Shown here: positions 30,951-39,982 of the stretch, one piece after another
Layout of the letters: each line of letters starts with the position of its first letter
Position numbering within the stretch: the stretch's first letter is position 1
From: Erythrobacteraceae bacterium
Lineage (GTDB): Bacteria > Pseudomonadota > Alphaproteobacteria > Sphingomonadales > Sphingomonadaceae
Length of the DNA: 64,000 bases
Reading direction: 5' to 3'
Assembly: GCA_024642525.1 (NCBI GenBank)
Contig: JAHEAX010000059.1
Location: 1 to 64,000, forward strand
Made by a program: the position numbers and the translations under genes
The notes under the pieces: generated by a model
Told to the model about the DNA's origin: nothing
Databases searched by the model: none
What the model saw: only the letters and a program-made list of their open reading frames with translations

Positions 30951-31149
30951 GAACATTTCGTCCCGGAGTTGCTCCGGGGCCGCACAAATGGGGGCTTTTC
31001 CCTGTGGAAAGTGGCCCCGTGAGCGTCCGGGACGATTGTTTTTGCAGGTGTGGGGTTCGACATTCGGGCACACGCACCTTATGTGACCAGCGAATGCCGG
31101 ATCTATCCGGCGCCCACTTCACGGCTAACGTCAAGGTTCACAATCGACA

Positions 31150-32514
31150 ATGGCATCACGCGCCGACAATATCGCGAGCAACCTAAGCCTCGCCAACTTC
31201 TCGAAAGCAACCGAGCTCAAGAACCGTATCTGGTTCACGATCGGTGCGCTTATCGTGTTCCGTTTTCTCAGCTTCGTGCCGTTGCCGGGTGTCAATCCGC
31301 TGGTTCTCGAATCGCTGTATGACCAGACCCGGGGTGGTATCCTTGATCTGTTTAACACGTTCTCGGGCGGCAGCCTGGAGCGGATGAGCCTGATTGCGCT
31401 GGGGGTCATGCCCTACATCACGGCATCTATCGTGGTGCAGCTTGCATCTTCGCTTCATCCTGCTCTGGCCGCGATGAAGAAGGAAGGCCAGTCAGGCCGT
31501 CAGAAGCTCAACCAGTATACCCGCTACGGCACGGTGTTCCTGTGTGCTATCCAGGGCTGGTTCCTGGCAGCGGGTCTTGAAGCCTATGGCGCGCAGAGCG
31601 GTCTTCAGGCCGTGGTGCAGACCGGTTACATGTTCCGTATCGGTGCGGTTATCAGCCTCGTGGGCGGGACCATGTTCCTGCTGTGGCTGGGCGAACAGAT
31701 TACCTCCCGCGGGATTGGTAATGGCGTATCGCTCATCATCATGGCCGGCATCGTTGCCCAGTTCCCGAGCTTCATTTCCAATCTTTTCGAAGGGGGCCGG
31801 ACAGGTTCCATTGGCCCTGCAGTGATCATTGGCTTTATCGTCATGGTAGTGGTGCTGATCCTGTTTATCTGTTTCATGGAACGTGCGCAGCGCAGGCTTC
31901 TGATCCAGTATCCCAAGCGTGCCAGCGCCCGGGGCATGATGCAGGCCGACCGCAGCCACTTGCCGCTGAAGATCAACACCGCAGGCGTTATCCCGCCGAT
32001 CTTCGCCAGCTCGCTGCTGCTGCTGCCGCTGACGATCACCCAGTTTGCCGGTAATTCGGTGGATACCGAAAGCACGACTGGGTCCATTCTCCAGTCCGTC
32101 CTGCAATATCTGCAGCACGGCCAGCCGCTCTACATGGCGCTCTATGCAGCCGGCATCATCTTCTTCTGCTTCTTCTACACCGCGGTTGTTTTCAACCCGG
32201 AAGAAACGGCGGATAATCTGAAGAAGAATGGCGGCTTCATTCCCGGCATCCGTCCGGGCAAGCGCACGGCCGATTATCTCGACTATGTGCTGACCCGTAT
32301 TACGGTGGTGGGCGCTATCTATCTCACCATGGTCTGCGTGATCCCTGAATATATGATCGCGCAGACCGGCATCCCGCTTTTCCTTGGCGGAACCAGCCTG
32401 CTCATTGTTGTCAACGTCACCGTTGATACGATCAGCCAGGTCCAGTCGCATCTGCTGGCACACCAGTATGGCGATCTGATCAAGAAAGCGAAACTGAAAG
32501 GCCGTCTGCGCTAA
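31150..32514 (+). CDS. secY: Preprotein translocase subunit SecY
   Basis: FRFLSFVPLPGVNPLVLESL...GGSLERMSLIALGVMPYITASIVVQL...KNGGFIPGIRPGKRTADYLDYVLTRIT. Confidence 0.99.
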   Translation: MASRADNIASNLSLANFSKATELKNRIWFTIGALIVFRFLSFVPLPGVNPLVLESLYDQTRGGILDLFNTFSGGSLERMSLIALGVMPYITASIVVQLASSLHPALAAMKKEGQSGRQKLNQYTRYGTVFLCAIQGWFLAAGLEAYGAQSGLQAVVQTGYMFRIGAVISLVGGTMFLLWLGEQITSRGIGNGVSLIIMAGIVAQFPSFISNLFEGGRTGSIGPAVIIGFIVMVVVLILFICFMERAQRRLLIQYPKRASARGMMQADRSHLPLKINTAGVIPPIFASSLLLLPLTITQFAGNSVDTESTTGSILQSVLQYLQHGQPLYMALYAAGIIFFCFFYTAVVFNPEETADNLKKNGGFIPGIRPGKRTADYLDYVLTRITVVGAIYLTMVCVIPEYMIAQTGIPLFLGGTSLLIVVNVTVDTISQVQSHLLAHQYGDLIKKAKLKGRLR

Positions 32515-32552
32515 GGCGCAGCGGTCAGGGCTAGGGTACGGGGGCAACTGCC

Positions 32553-33197
32553 GTGAATATCATCCTTTTGGGGCCTCCGGGCGCAGGTAAGGGTACGCAG
32601 TCCGCGCGCCTGGTTGAACATTACGGGATGCGCCAGCTTTCCACTGGGGATATGCTTCGCGAAGCGGTCAAGGCGGGCACCCCTGTGGGCCTGCAGGCGA
32701 AGGCTGTGATGGAACGCGGCGAGCTTGTGTCGGACGAAATCGTTTCGGCCCTGATAGACGCGGAACTTGAAGCGATGGGACCATCCGTCGGCGCCATTTT
32801 TGACGGTTACCCGCGCACCGAACCGCAGGCACGCGCACTCGATGAAATTCTCGAAAAGCATGACCGCACACTCGACCATGTGATCGAGCTGGAAGTGAAC
32901 GAGGATGCGTTGGTTGATCGCATTACCGGCCGTTTCACCTGCGCGACTTGTGGTGCCGGCTACCATGATCGTTACATGTTGCCCAAGGTTGAGGGCGTGT
33001 GTGACAAGTGTGGTGGTACCGAATTCAAGCGCCGTCCCGACGACAACGAAGAAACCGTCCGCAAGCGGATGCAGGAATATCGCGCCAAGACGGCACCGAT
33101 CCTGCCCGTTTACGAAGCGCGCGGGATCGTAAGCAGGGTGGACGGAATGGCGAGCATTTCAAAAGTCACCCACGCACTGGATTCCATCCTCGGCTGA
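32553..33197 (+). CDS. adk: Adenylate kinase with Cys4 LID
   Basis: MNIILLGPPGAGKGTQSARLVEHYGMRQLSTGDMLREAV; LID CATCGAGYHDRYMLPKVEGVCDKCGG. Confidence 0.98.
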   Translation: MNIILLGPPGAGKGTQSARLVEHYGMRQLSTGDMLREAVKAGTPVGLQAKAVMERGELVSDEIVSALIDAELEAMGPSVGAIFDGYPRTEPQARALDEILEKHDRTLDHVIELEVNEDALVDRITGRFTCATCGAGYHDRYMLPKVEGVCDKCGGTEFKRRPDDNEETVRKRMQEYRAKTAPILPVYEARGIVSRVDGMASISKVTHALDSILG

Positions 33198-33302
33198 TTG
33201 ACTGTGTCCGTTCGGACAGATTGCCTGCGTCACGATCTCATTTTCCGCCCTTTCCCTTTTCGGCCTGTCGTGGAATAGACAGGGCCGAGGGGAACGTTTG
33301 CG

Positions 33303-34070
33303 ATGAAGAAATACCTGCCTGTCTTTATGGCTGCTGCATTGACTGGCCTCGCGGCTGCGCAACCGGCACAAGCCAAGGTGATTGAGCAGGGGGAAGACAG
33401 CTTCGTCACGCGCGATAAGGTCGTGGTCAAGGCAACGCCGTTCGAAACATGGGTGGCGCTGCTGGCACCGGGCAAATGGTGGAATGATAGCCATTCCTGG
33501 TCTGGCGAATCCGACAATATGTATATCAGCGCGCAGGCAGGTGGCTGTTTCTGCGAACTTCTGCCGATGCCGGAAGGTGCGCCCGAGGGCGTGCGCCGCG
33601 GCAGCGCACTTCACATGACCGTGTTGCAGGCAAATCCTCCGCAGGTGTTGCGCATGCGCGGCGGCCTTGGCCCACTTCAGGGTGAGCCGGTGGACGGTGT
33701 GCTTACGATCACCATCAGCCCCGGTGATGCCGGGACAACCGTGATGTTCGAATATGTCGTGGGCGGATATATGCGGTTCAAGGCAGCCGATATTGCCAAG
33801 GCAGTCGACGGGGTGATGAGCCAGCAATTACATGGCCTTGGCAAATTGCTCGGCCCGATTGCGCCCGCACCCGTTGACGAAGCAGAAGATGAATCGGATG
33901 CTACCCCCGAATCTGTCCCCGAATCCGGCCCCGAATCCGGCCCCAAATCCGGCCCCGATTCTGGCGCGAATGATAAAGCGCCTGCCGATGACGACACAGT
34001 AGCGCCCGTGAAGAAAGCGCAATCGGTCGACGAGGCGTTCGAGGCACTGGCCGACAAGGACCCCGCCTGA
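33303..34070 (+). CDS. Secreted SRPBCC-like domain protein with proline/acidic repeat tail
   Basis: Signal peptide; DKVVVKATPFETWVALLAPGKWWNDSHSWSGESDNM...TVMFEYVVGGYM; C-terminal PESG-type repeats. Confidence 0.7.
   Translation: MKKYLPVFMAAALTGLAAAQPAQAKVIEQGEDSFVTRDKVVVKATPFETWVALLAPGKWWNDSHSWSGESDNMYISAQAGGCFCELLPMPEGAPEGVRRGSALHMTVLQANPPQVLRMRGGLGPLQGEPVDGVLTITISPGDAGTTVMFEYVVGGYMRFKAADIAKAVDGVMSQQLHGLGKLLGPIAPAPVDEAEDESDATPESVPESGPESGPKSGPDSGANDKAPADDDTVAPVKKAQSVDEAFEALADKDPA
33906..33965 (+). repeat. Five copies of a 12-bp coding tandem repeat (PESV PESG PESG PKSG PDSG)
   Basis: CCCGAATCTGTC CCCGAATCCGGC CCCGAATCCGGC CCCAAATCCGGC CCCGATTCTGGC. Confidence 0.95.
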
Positions 34071-34226
34071 CGAAACAAAGCCGAAAGGCCGGTTTCACTC
34101 AAGGCAAGGCGCGTGGGTCCACGGATATTGGCAGCGGCACGCAGATGCCGCGCCTGATGCAAGACCGGGTCGCACCGACTAATTCAGTGGGCATCTGCCT
34201 TCTGATATCCTTGGAGGGGGAAACCA

Positions 34227-35582
34227 ATGGCTGTTACCGATCACGTAGACCTTGCGACTTTCATGGAAGGCGTAAAGCGCCGCAATCCCCACCAGCCCGA
34301 ATTTACCCAGGCCGTGCAGGAAGTGGCCGAAGACATTTTCGACTTCATGGAGGACAAGGAGGAGTATCACTCCCAGCAGATCCTTCGCCGCATTGCCGAA
34401 CCAGACCGCGTCATCAGCTTCCGAGTATGCTGGGAAGACGATGCCGGCAATATCCGCGTTCAGCGTGGCTGGCGTGTGCAGAACAACAATGCAATCGGCC
34501 CCTATAAGGGCGGTATCCGCTTCCACCCCAGTGTGACGGAAAGCGTGCTCAAGTTCCTCGCATTCGAACAGACGTTCAAGAATGCGCTGACCGGCTTGCC
34601 GATGGGCGGAGGTAAAGGCGGCTCCAACTTCAATCCCAAGGGCAAGTCCGACCGTGAAGTGATGCGGTTCTGCCAGTCCTTCATGACCGAACTCTATCGC
34701 CATATCGGCGCAGACACCGATGTGCCGGCAGGTGACATCGGCGTAGGTGGGCGCGAAATCGGTTATATGTTTGGCCAGTACAAACGCATCACCAACCAGT
34801 TCACCGGTGTTTTGACCGGCAAGGGCATGGAATATGGCGGCTCCATGATCCGGCCAGAGGCGACAGGGTATGGCGCTGTGTACTTCCTTGCCGAAATGCT
34901 CAAACACCGGGGTGATGGAGTGAAGGGCAAGACTGCCGTGATTTCCGGATCGGGCAATGTCGCCACCCATGCGGCGGAAAAGATTACGCAGCTGGGCGGT
35001 AAGGTCGTCACCATGTCGGATTCCGGCGGGTTCATTCATGACCCCGACGGTATCGACCAGGAGAAGATCAACTGGATCAAACAGCACAAGACCCATCGCC
35101 GCGGACGCATCAGCGATTATGCCGATGAATTCATGGGCTCCACGTTTCACCCGGGCAAACGGCCCTGGCACGTCAAATGCGATCTGGCGCTGCCATGCGC
35201 CACGCAGAACGAACTCGATGCCGACGAAGCCACTGCTCTGATCGACAATGGCAGTATTGCCGTTTCCGAAGGGGCCAATATGCCGACTACACTGGAAGGC
35301 ACGCACCGGTTCAAGGCTGCGCGCATCATGTTTGCCCCGGGCAAGGCAGCCAATGCAGGCGGCGTGGCCGTTTCAGGCCTTGAAATGAGCCAGAATTCGG
35401 AACGCCGATCCTGGAAGGAAGAAGAGCTGCAGCAGATGCTGCTCGACATTATGCAGGGCATTCACACCCGCTGCATCGCCTATGGCGATCAGGGCGATGG
35501 TTATGTTGACTATGTGAAAGGCGCGAATATTGCCGGGTTCAAGAAAGTCGCCGATGCCATGCTGGCTTTTGGAGTCGTCTGA
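34227..35582 (+). CDS. gdhA: NADP-specific glutamate dehydrogenase
   Basis: VQRGWRVQNNNAIGPYKGGIRFHPSVTESVLKFLAFEQTFKNALTGLPMGGGKGGSNFNPKGKSDREVMRFCQSFM. Confidence 0.97.
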   Translation: MAVTDHVDLATFMEGVKRRNPHQPEFTQAVQEVAEDIFDFMEDKEEYHSQQILRRIAEPDRVISFRVCWEDDAGNIRVQRGWRVQNNNAIGPYKGGIRFHPSVTESVLKFLAFEQTFKNALTGLPMGGGKGGSNFNPKGKSDREVMRFCQSFMTELYRHIGADTDVPAGDIGVGGREIGYMFGQYKRITNQFTGVLTGKGMEYGGSMIRPEATGYGAVYFLAEMLKHRGDGVKGKTAVISGSGNVATHAAEKITQLGGKVVTMSDSGGFIHDPDGIDQEKINWIKQHKTHRRGRISDYADEFMGSTFHPGKRPWHVKCDLALPCATQNELDADEATALIDNGSIAVSEGANMPTTLEGTHRFKAARIMFAPGKAANAGGVAVSGLEMSQNSERRSWKEEELQQMLLDIMQGIHTRCIAYGDQGDGYVDYVKGANIAGFKKVADAMLAFGVV

Positions 35583-35919
35583 AGCGGGGCAGGGGAAGGG
35601 CGCGCCGATCAATCAGGGTTTTGACCAGCTGGAATTGCTGGTATAAAGACCCTTGTAATATCCGGCGCGCCACCCATTTCCGGTGGCGTAAGCGCTTATG
35701 CGCGCTTACCGGTTGACGGGGCGCAAGAATCATCTTAAGCGCCCCCTTCATTCGAAAATTTCGGGTTAGTCCGGCAGGCCGCAGCCTTTATGCACGCCAT
35801 CCGGGCTTTAAGTCGTTCTGGCGCCAGAAGTTTCGTTTGAATTAACGCTATGAGATAGGGGCGCGCTCTTTCCGAAGTCGGAAAACCAGCGTGATCCTCT
35901 GTGGAGCATGGAGAAGTAA

Positions 35920-36288
35920 GTGGCTCGTATTGCCGGGGTAAATATCCCCACAAACAAGCGCGTAATTATCGCGCTCACCTATATTCACGGTATCGGTCGC
36001 ACGACTGCGCTTCGGATTGCGGACAAGCTTGGTATTGACCACGCTCGCCGCGTTCAGGACCTTTCCGATGCGGAAGTCCTGCAGATCCGCGAAGCCATCG
36101 AAGCCGATTATGCGGTTGAAGGTGATCTTCGTCGTCAGACCGCGATGAACATCAAGCGTCTGATGGATCTCGCATCCTATCGTGGTCTGCGTCACCGCAA
36201 GGGCCTGCCGGTCCGCGGCCAGCGCACCCACACCAATGCCCGCACCCGCAAGGGTAAGGCGAAGCCCATCGCGGGCAAGAAGAAGTAA
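35920..36288 (+). CDS. rpsM: 30S ribosomal protein S13
   Basis: [39 protein letters not shown] (GTG start). Confidence 0.99.
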   Translation: MARIAGVNIPTNKRVIIALTYIHGIGRTTALRIADKLGIDHARRVQDLSDAEVLQIREAIEADYAVEGDLRRQTAMNIKRLMDLASYRGLRHRKGLPVRGQRTHTNARTRKGKAKPIAGKKK

Positions 36289-36345
36289 GCGAAGCCTTCA
36301 CGGCACGTTTACCCCACCTTCTTTTAAAAACAGGATACCGAAACC

Positions 36346-36735
36346 ATGGCACGCGAACCACAGCGCATCAGGCGCCGCGAGCGGAAAAACATTTCCAGCG
36401 GCGTTGCGCACGTAAACGCCAGCTTCAACAACACGATGATCACCATCACCGACGCGCAGGGCAATGCTATCAGCTGGTCCAGCGCTGGTGCGATGGGCTT
36501 CAAGGGTAGCCGCAAGTCTACACCGTATGCTGCACAGGTGGCTGCGGATGACGCCGGCAAGAAAGCCGCCGAACACGGTGTGCGCACTCTTGAAGTCGAA
36601 GTGAAGGGTCCAGGCTCAGGCCGCGAAAGCGCGCTGCGTGCCCTGCAGGCCGTTGGCTTCACGATTACGTCGATCCGCGACGTTACGCCGATCCCGCACA
36701 ACGGGGTCCGGCCTTCCAAGCGGCGTCGCGTCTGA
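36346..36735 (+). CDS. rpsK: 30S ribosomal protein S11
   Basis: [53 protein letters not shown]. Confidence 0.99.
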   Translation: MAREPQRIRRRERKNISSGVAHVNASFNNTMITITDAQGNAISWSSAGAMGFKGSRKSTPYAAQVAADDAGKKAAEHGVRTLEVEVKGPGSGRESALRALQAVGFTITSIRDVTPIPHNGVRPSKRRRV

Positions 36736-36858
36736 CCCGTCCTTACCCGGTGGCTTGCGATTAATCGCAGGTCACCGTGTTTTCACGGACCGGCCGCGGC
36801 CTTGCAGACTGCAAGGCATTGCACCGGTCCCGCCCGAACTGAAATCCAGGGGAAATCC

Positions 36859-37914
36859 ATGTCCGTCAATACCAAGAACTGGCAGGAACTTAAAAAACCC
36901 AACAGCCTTGAAATCAAGGAAGGTGGCGAAGGCAAGCGCAAGACCACTTTCGTGGCTGAGCCTCTCGAGCGTGGCTACGGCCTCACTCTGGGCAACGCGC
37001 TTCGCCGAGTGCTTCTTTCCTCGCTCCAGGGCGCGGCAATTACCTCGATCAAGATCGAAAACGTTCTTCACGAATTTTCGTCGCTTGCCGGCGTTCGCGA
37101 AGATGTGACCGACATCGTCCTCAACGTGAAACAGATCGCGCTGAAGATGGAAGGCGAAGGCCCCAAGCGCCTGCAGCTTTCCGCAACCGGCCCTGCCACC
37201 GTCAAGGCTGGCGATATCGCCGTGTCGGGTGACATCGAAGTGATGAACAAGGATCTCGTGATCTGCCATCTCGATGAAGGCGCGAACTTCAACATGGAAC
37301 TGACCGCGGATGTCGGAAGCGGCTATGTGCCTGCTGTGGCCAACCGCCCTGTCGATGCACCCATCGGCCTGATCCCGGTTGATTCGCTGTATTCGCCTGT
37401 TCGCCAGGTCAGCTACAAGGTCGAGAACGCCCGCGTTGGCCAGGAACTCGACTATGACAAGCTGAGCCTGACGATCGAAACCGACGGCACCGTCACCCCT
37501 GAAGATGCAGTGGCCTATGCCGCCCGTATCCTGCAGGACCAGTTGACGTTGTTCGTCCACTTCGAAGACGGCATTCCGCAGCCTACTTCGGCAATGATCG
37601 GCATGGCTGCCAAGCCGGAAGAATCCGATGCGAACCAGCTCAACCGTTACCTTCTCAAGAAGGTCGACGAGCTGGAACTGTCGGTCCGCAGCGCGAACTG
37701 CCTCAAGAACGACAACATCATCTACATCGGCGATCTGGTTCAGAAGACCGAAGCAGAGATGCTGCGCACGCCAAACTTCGGCCGCAAGTCCTTGAACGAA
37801 ATCAAGGAAGTGCTGTCGAGCATGGGTCTGCGCCTGGGTATGGACATCCCCGGATGGCCGCCTGAAAACATTGAAGAAATGGCCAAGAAGCTCGAACAGG
37901 AACTGCTCGGCTAA
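36859..37914 (+). CDS. rpoA: RNA polymerase alpha subunit
   Basis: [46 protein letters not shown]. Confidence 0.99.
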   Translation: MSVNTKNWQELKKPNSLEIKEGGEGKRKTTFVAEPLERGYGLTLGNALRRVLLSSLQGAAITSIKIENVLHEFSSLAGVREDVTDIVLNVKQIALKMEGEGPKRLQLSATGPATVKAGDIAVSGDIEVMNKDLVICHLDEGANFNMELTADVGSGYVPAVANRPVDAPIGLIPVDSLYSPVRQVSYKVENARVGQELDYDKLSLTIETDGTVTPEDAVAYAARILQDQLTLFVHFEDGIPQPTSAMIGMAAKPEESDANQLNRYLLKKVDELELSVRSANCLKNDNIIYIGDLVQKTEAEMLRTPNFGRKSLNEIKEVLSSMGLRLGMDIPGWPPENIEEMAKKLEQELLG

Positions 37915-37998
37915 TTTAAATTGGGTGAAGGTGGCGACCATGACGGCCACCGGGATGGGGGTACCTGATACGGCCCCCCTACGAACGGAGTAAAGAAT

Positions 37999-38424
37999 AT
38001 GCGTCACGGTATTTCACAGCGTAAGCTTTCGCGTAAATCGGGCCACCGCAAGGCCCTGTTCCGCAACATGGCCGATGCGCTGGTAAAGCACGAACAGATC
38101 ATGACGACCTTGCCGAAAGCCAAGGAACTGCGTCCTTATGTTGAAAAGCTGGTTACGCTCGCAAAGCGTGGTGGCCTTTCCAACCGTCGTCTCGCCGCTG
38201 CGCGGATGAACGACGATGCGCAGGTCAAGAAACTGTTCAGTGAAATGGCTGACCGTTACAGCGACCGTGAAGGCGGCTACCTGCGGATTATCAAGGCCGG
38301 CATTCGCGCTGGCGACGCTTCGCAGATGGCCGTTATCGAATTCGTTGACCGCGATGTCGATGCCAAGGGCAAGGACAGCGGTCCGGTCATGAACCAGGAC
38401 GAAGAAGAGTTCGAAGACGCATAA
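37999..38424 (+). CDS. rplQ: 50S ribosomal protein L17
   Basis: [58 protein letters not shown]. Confidence 0.99.
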   Translation: MRHGISQRKLSRKSGHRKALFRNMADALVKHEQIMTTLPKAKELRPYVEKLVTLAKRGGLSNRRLAAARMNDDAQVKKLFSEMADRYSDREGGYLRIIKAGIRAGDASQMAVIEFVDRDVDAKGKDSGPVMNQDEEEFEDA

Positions 38425-38449
38425 GGCGTTTTCAGCACAGTCACCGAGT

Positions 38450-38478
38450 GGGCCGGGGGGTAACCTCCGGCCCTTTTC
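38450..38478 (+). terminator. Rho-independent terminator after rplQ
   Basis: GGGCCGG(38450-38456)...CCGGCCC(38467-38473)TTTTCG. Confidence 0.8.
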
Positions 38479-38517
38479 GTTTTGACTTCGGGCGGGCATG
38501 GCCGCAAGTCTGTGGTT

Positions 38518-39885
38518 ATGAAAGCCATGAAGATCGCAGGCCTTGCGCTGCTATTCACCGTTCCCGCCGCGGCGCAGGAAAAAGCTGCGCCCACACCTTA
38601 TGAAAGGGCGCTTGCCGCCGGGTACAAGGCGCTGATGGCCTGCGGTGCAGTTGCCAGTGCCGAACGGGCAGGGGGCAAACGCACGGTCGGCAGCATTTAC
38701 GATTATGAATTTCAGGGTGTTTACCCGAATTTCGATCCTTTCATCCGGGATCTTGTAACCTTTGAATATCGCGATGGTGCTGATGGGCCGCTGTACCATT
38801 TTGCGGTGGAGTGGGACGATGCGATGCCGCCGCGCGTGGCAATCAACACAGCTGACAAGGGCTGTTCGGTGATGCCGATCGGTTTCGTCCCTGATGCGTC
38901 CGAAACACGGGTCAATGCCGCGAACGAGCCAACGCCTGCAGGGCTGAATGCTGGCTCGGTAAGCGCAGACACAGCTGCATTGAAGGCAGTGGTTGAAACT
39001 ACGCTGGAACCGGGCGGCGCAATGGGCGGTGTGACCACGGGCCTGGTTGTGGTGAGGGGCGGAAAGATTGTCTCTGAAGCCTATATCGATGGCTTCGGTC
39101 CCAAGGTGCCGCAACGGACGTGGTCTGTTGCCAAGAGCATCGCTGCAACTTTAGTCGGCGCAGCAGTGCAGCGCGGGGAAATCGACGTCATGGCGCCAGC
39201 ACAAATCAGTGCATGGCAGGTTGGAAATGACCCGAGGTCCGCCATTACGGTCGATAACCTGCTGCGCATGGCATCGGGCCGCTATTCCGATACGGCGGGC
39301 AACCGGACTGACCCGATCTATTGGGGCGGGGCAACGGTGGATGAACGCGCGATAACATGGCCCATCGTGAACCCGCCCGGCACAGTGTTTCGCTATGCCA
39401 ATAATGATACTCTGGCTGCCGTAAAGGCGATCCAGCCCGGGTTCGCCAAACATCCGCCAGCCGAGCTGTTTGCAGAGCTGGGGATGGACAGCACCGTTGC
39501 TGAAACCGACTGGCAGGGAAATTACGTGCTTTCAAGCCAGGTGTGGTCAACCGCACGTGACCTTGCGCAACTGGGTCAGCTTTACCTCGCTGACGGCGTC
39601 TGGAAAGGAAGGCGCATCCTGCCTGAAGGCTGGCGTTCCTATATTTCAGCGCCTGATGGGCCGCAGCCCGAAGGCGAGCTTGGCTATGGTGCTGGCTTCT
39701 GGCTGTTCAACAATTCAGCCGGCATACCGGCAGATACTTTCGTCGGGATTGGCAATCGCGGCCAGTATCTGGTGGTGGTCCCCAGCCTTGACACGGTGAT
39801 CGTGCGGCGCGGGGAAGACCCCGTTGGCAACCGGTTCGACATTGCGGAGTTCACGCGGGAAATTCTCGCCGCACTAGCAAAGTAA
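38518..39885 (+). CDS. Serine hydrolase (class C beta-lactamase-related)
   Basis: Signal peptide; RTWSVAKSIAATLVGAAVQRGEIDV (SxxK), RYANNDT, beta-lactamase family fold pattern. Confidence 0.85.
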   Translation: MKAMKIAGLALLFTVPAAAQEKAAPTPYERALAAGYKALMACGAVASAERAGGKRTVGSIYDYEFQGVYPNFDPFIRDLVTFEYRDGADGPLYHFAVEWDDAMPPRVAINTADKGCSVMPIGFVPDASETRVNAANEPTPAGLNAGSVSADTAALKAVVETTLEPGGAMGGVTTGLVVVRGGKIVSEAYIDGFGPKVPQRTWSVAKSIAATLVGAAVQRGEIDVMAPAQISAWQVGNDPRSAITVDNLLRMASGRYSDTAGNRTDPIYWGGATVDERAITWPIVNPPGTVFRYANNDTLAAVKAIQPGFAKHPPAELFAELGMDSTVAETDWQGNYVLSSQVWSTARDLAQLGQLYLADGVWKGRRILPEGWRSYISAPDGPQPEGELGYGAGFWLFNNSAGIPADTFVGIGNRGQYLVVVPSLDTVIVRRGEDPVGNRFDIAEFTREILAALAK

Positions 39886-39982
39886 GGCAGGGTTCCGGTT
39901 CTTCCGGAAGGAACAGTTGCAATGTGATTTGAGCAGGTTACTGTCCTGACCAGTCGCAGCTTTTCCCTGGAGTCCTCCCCCG

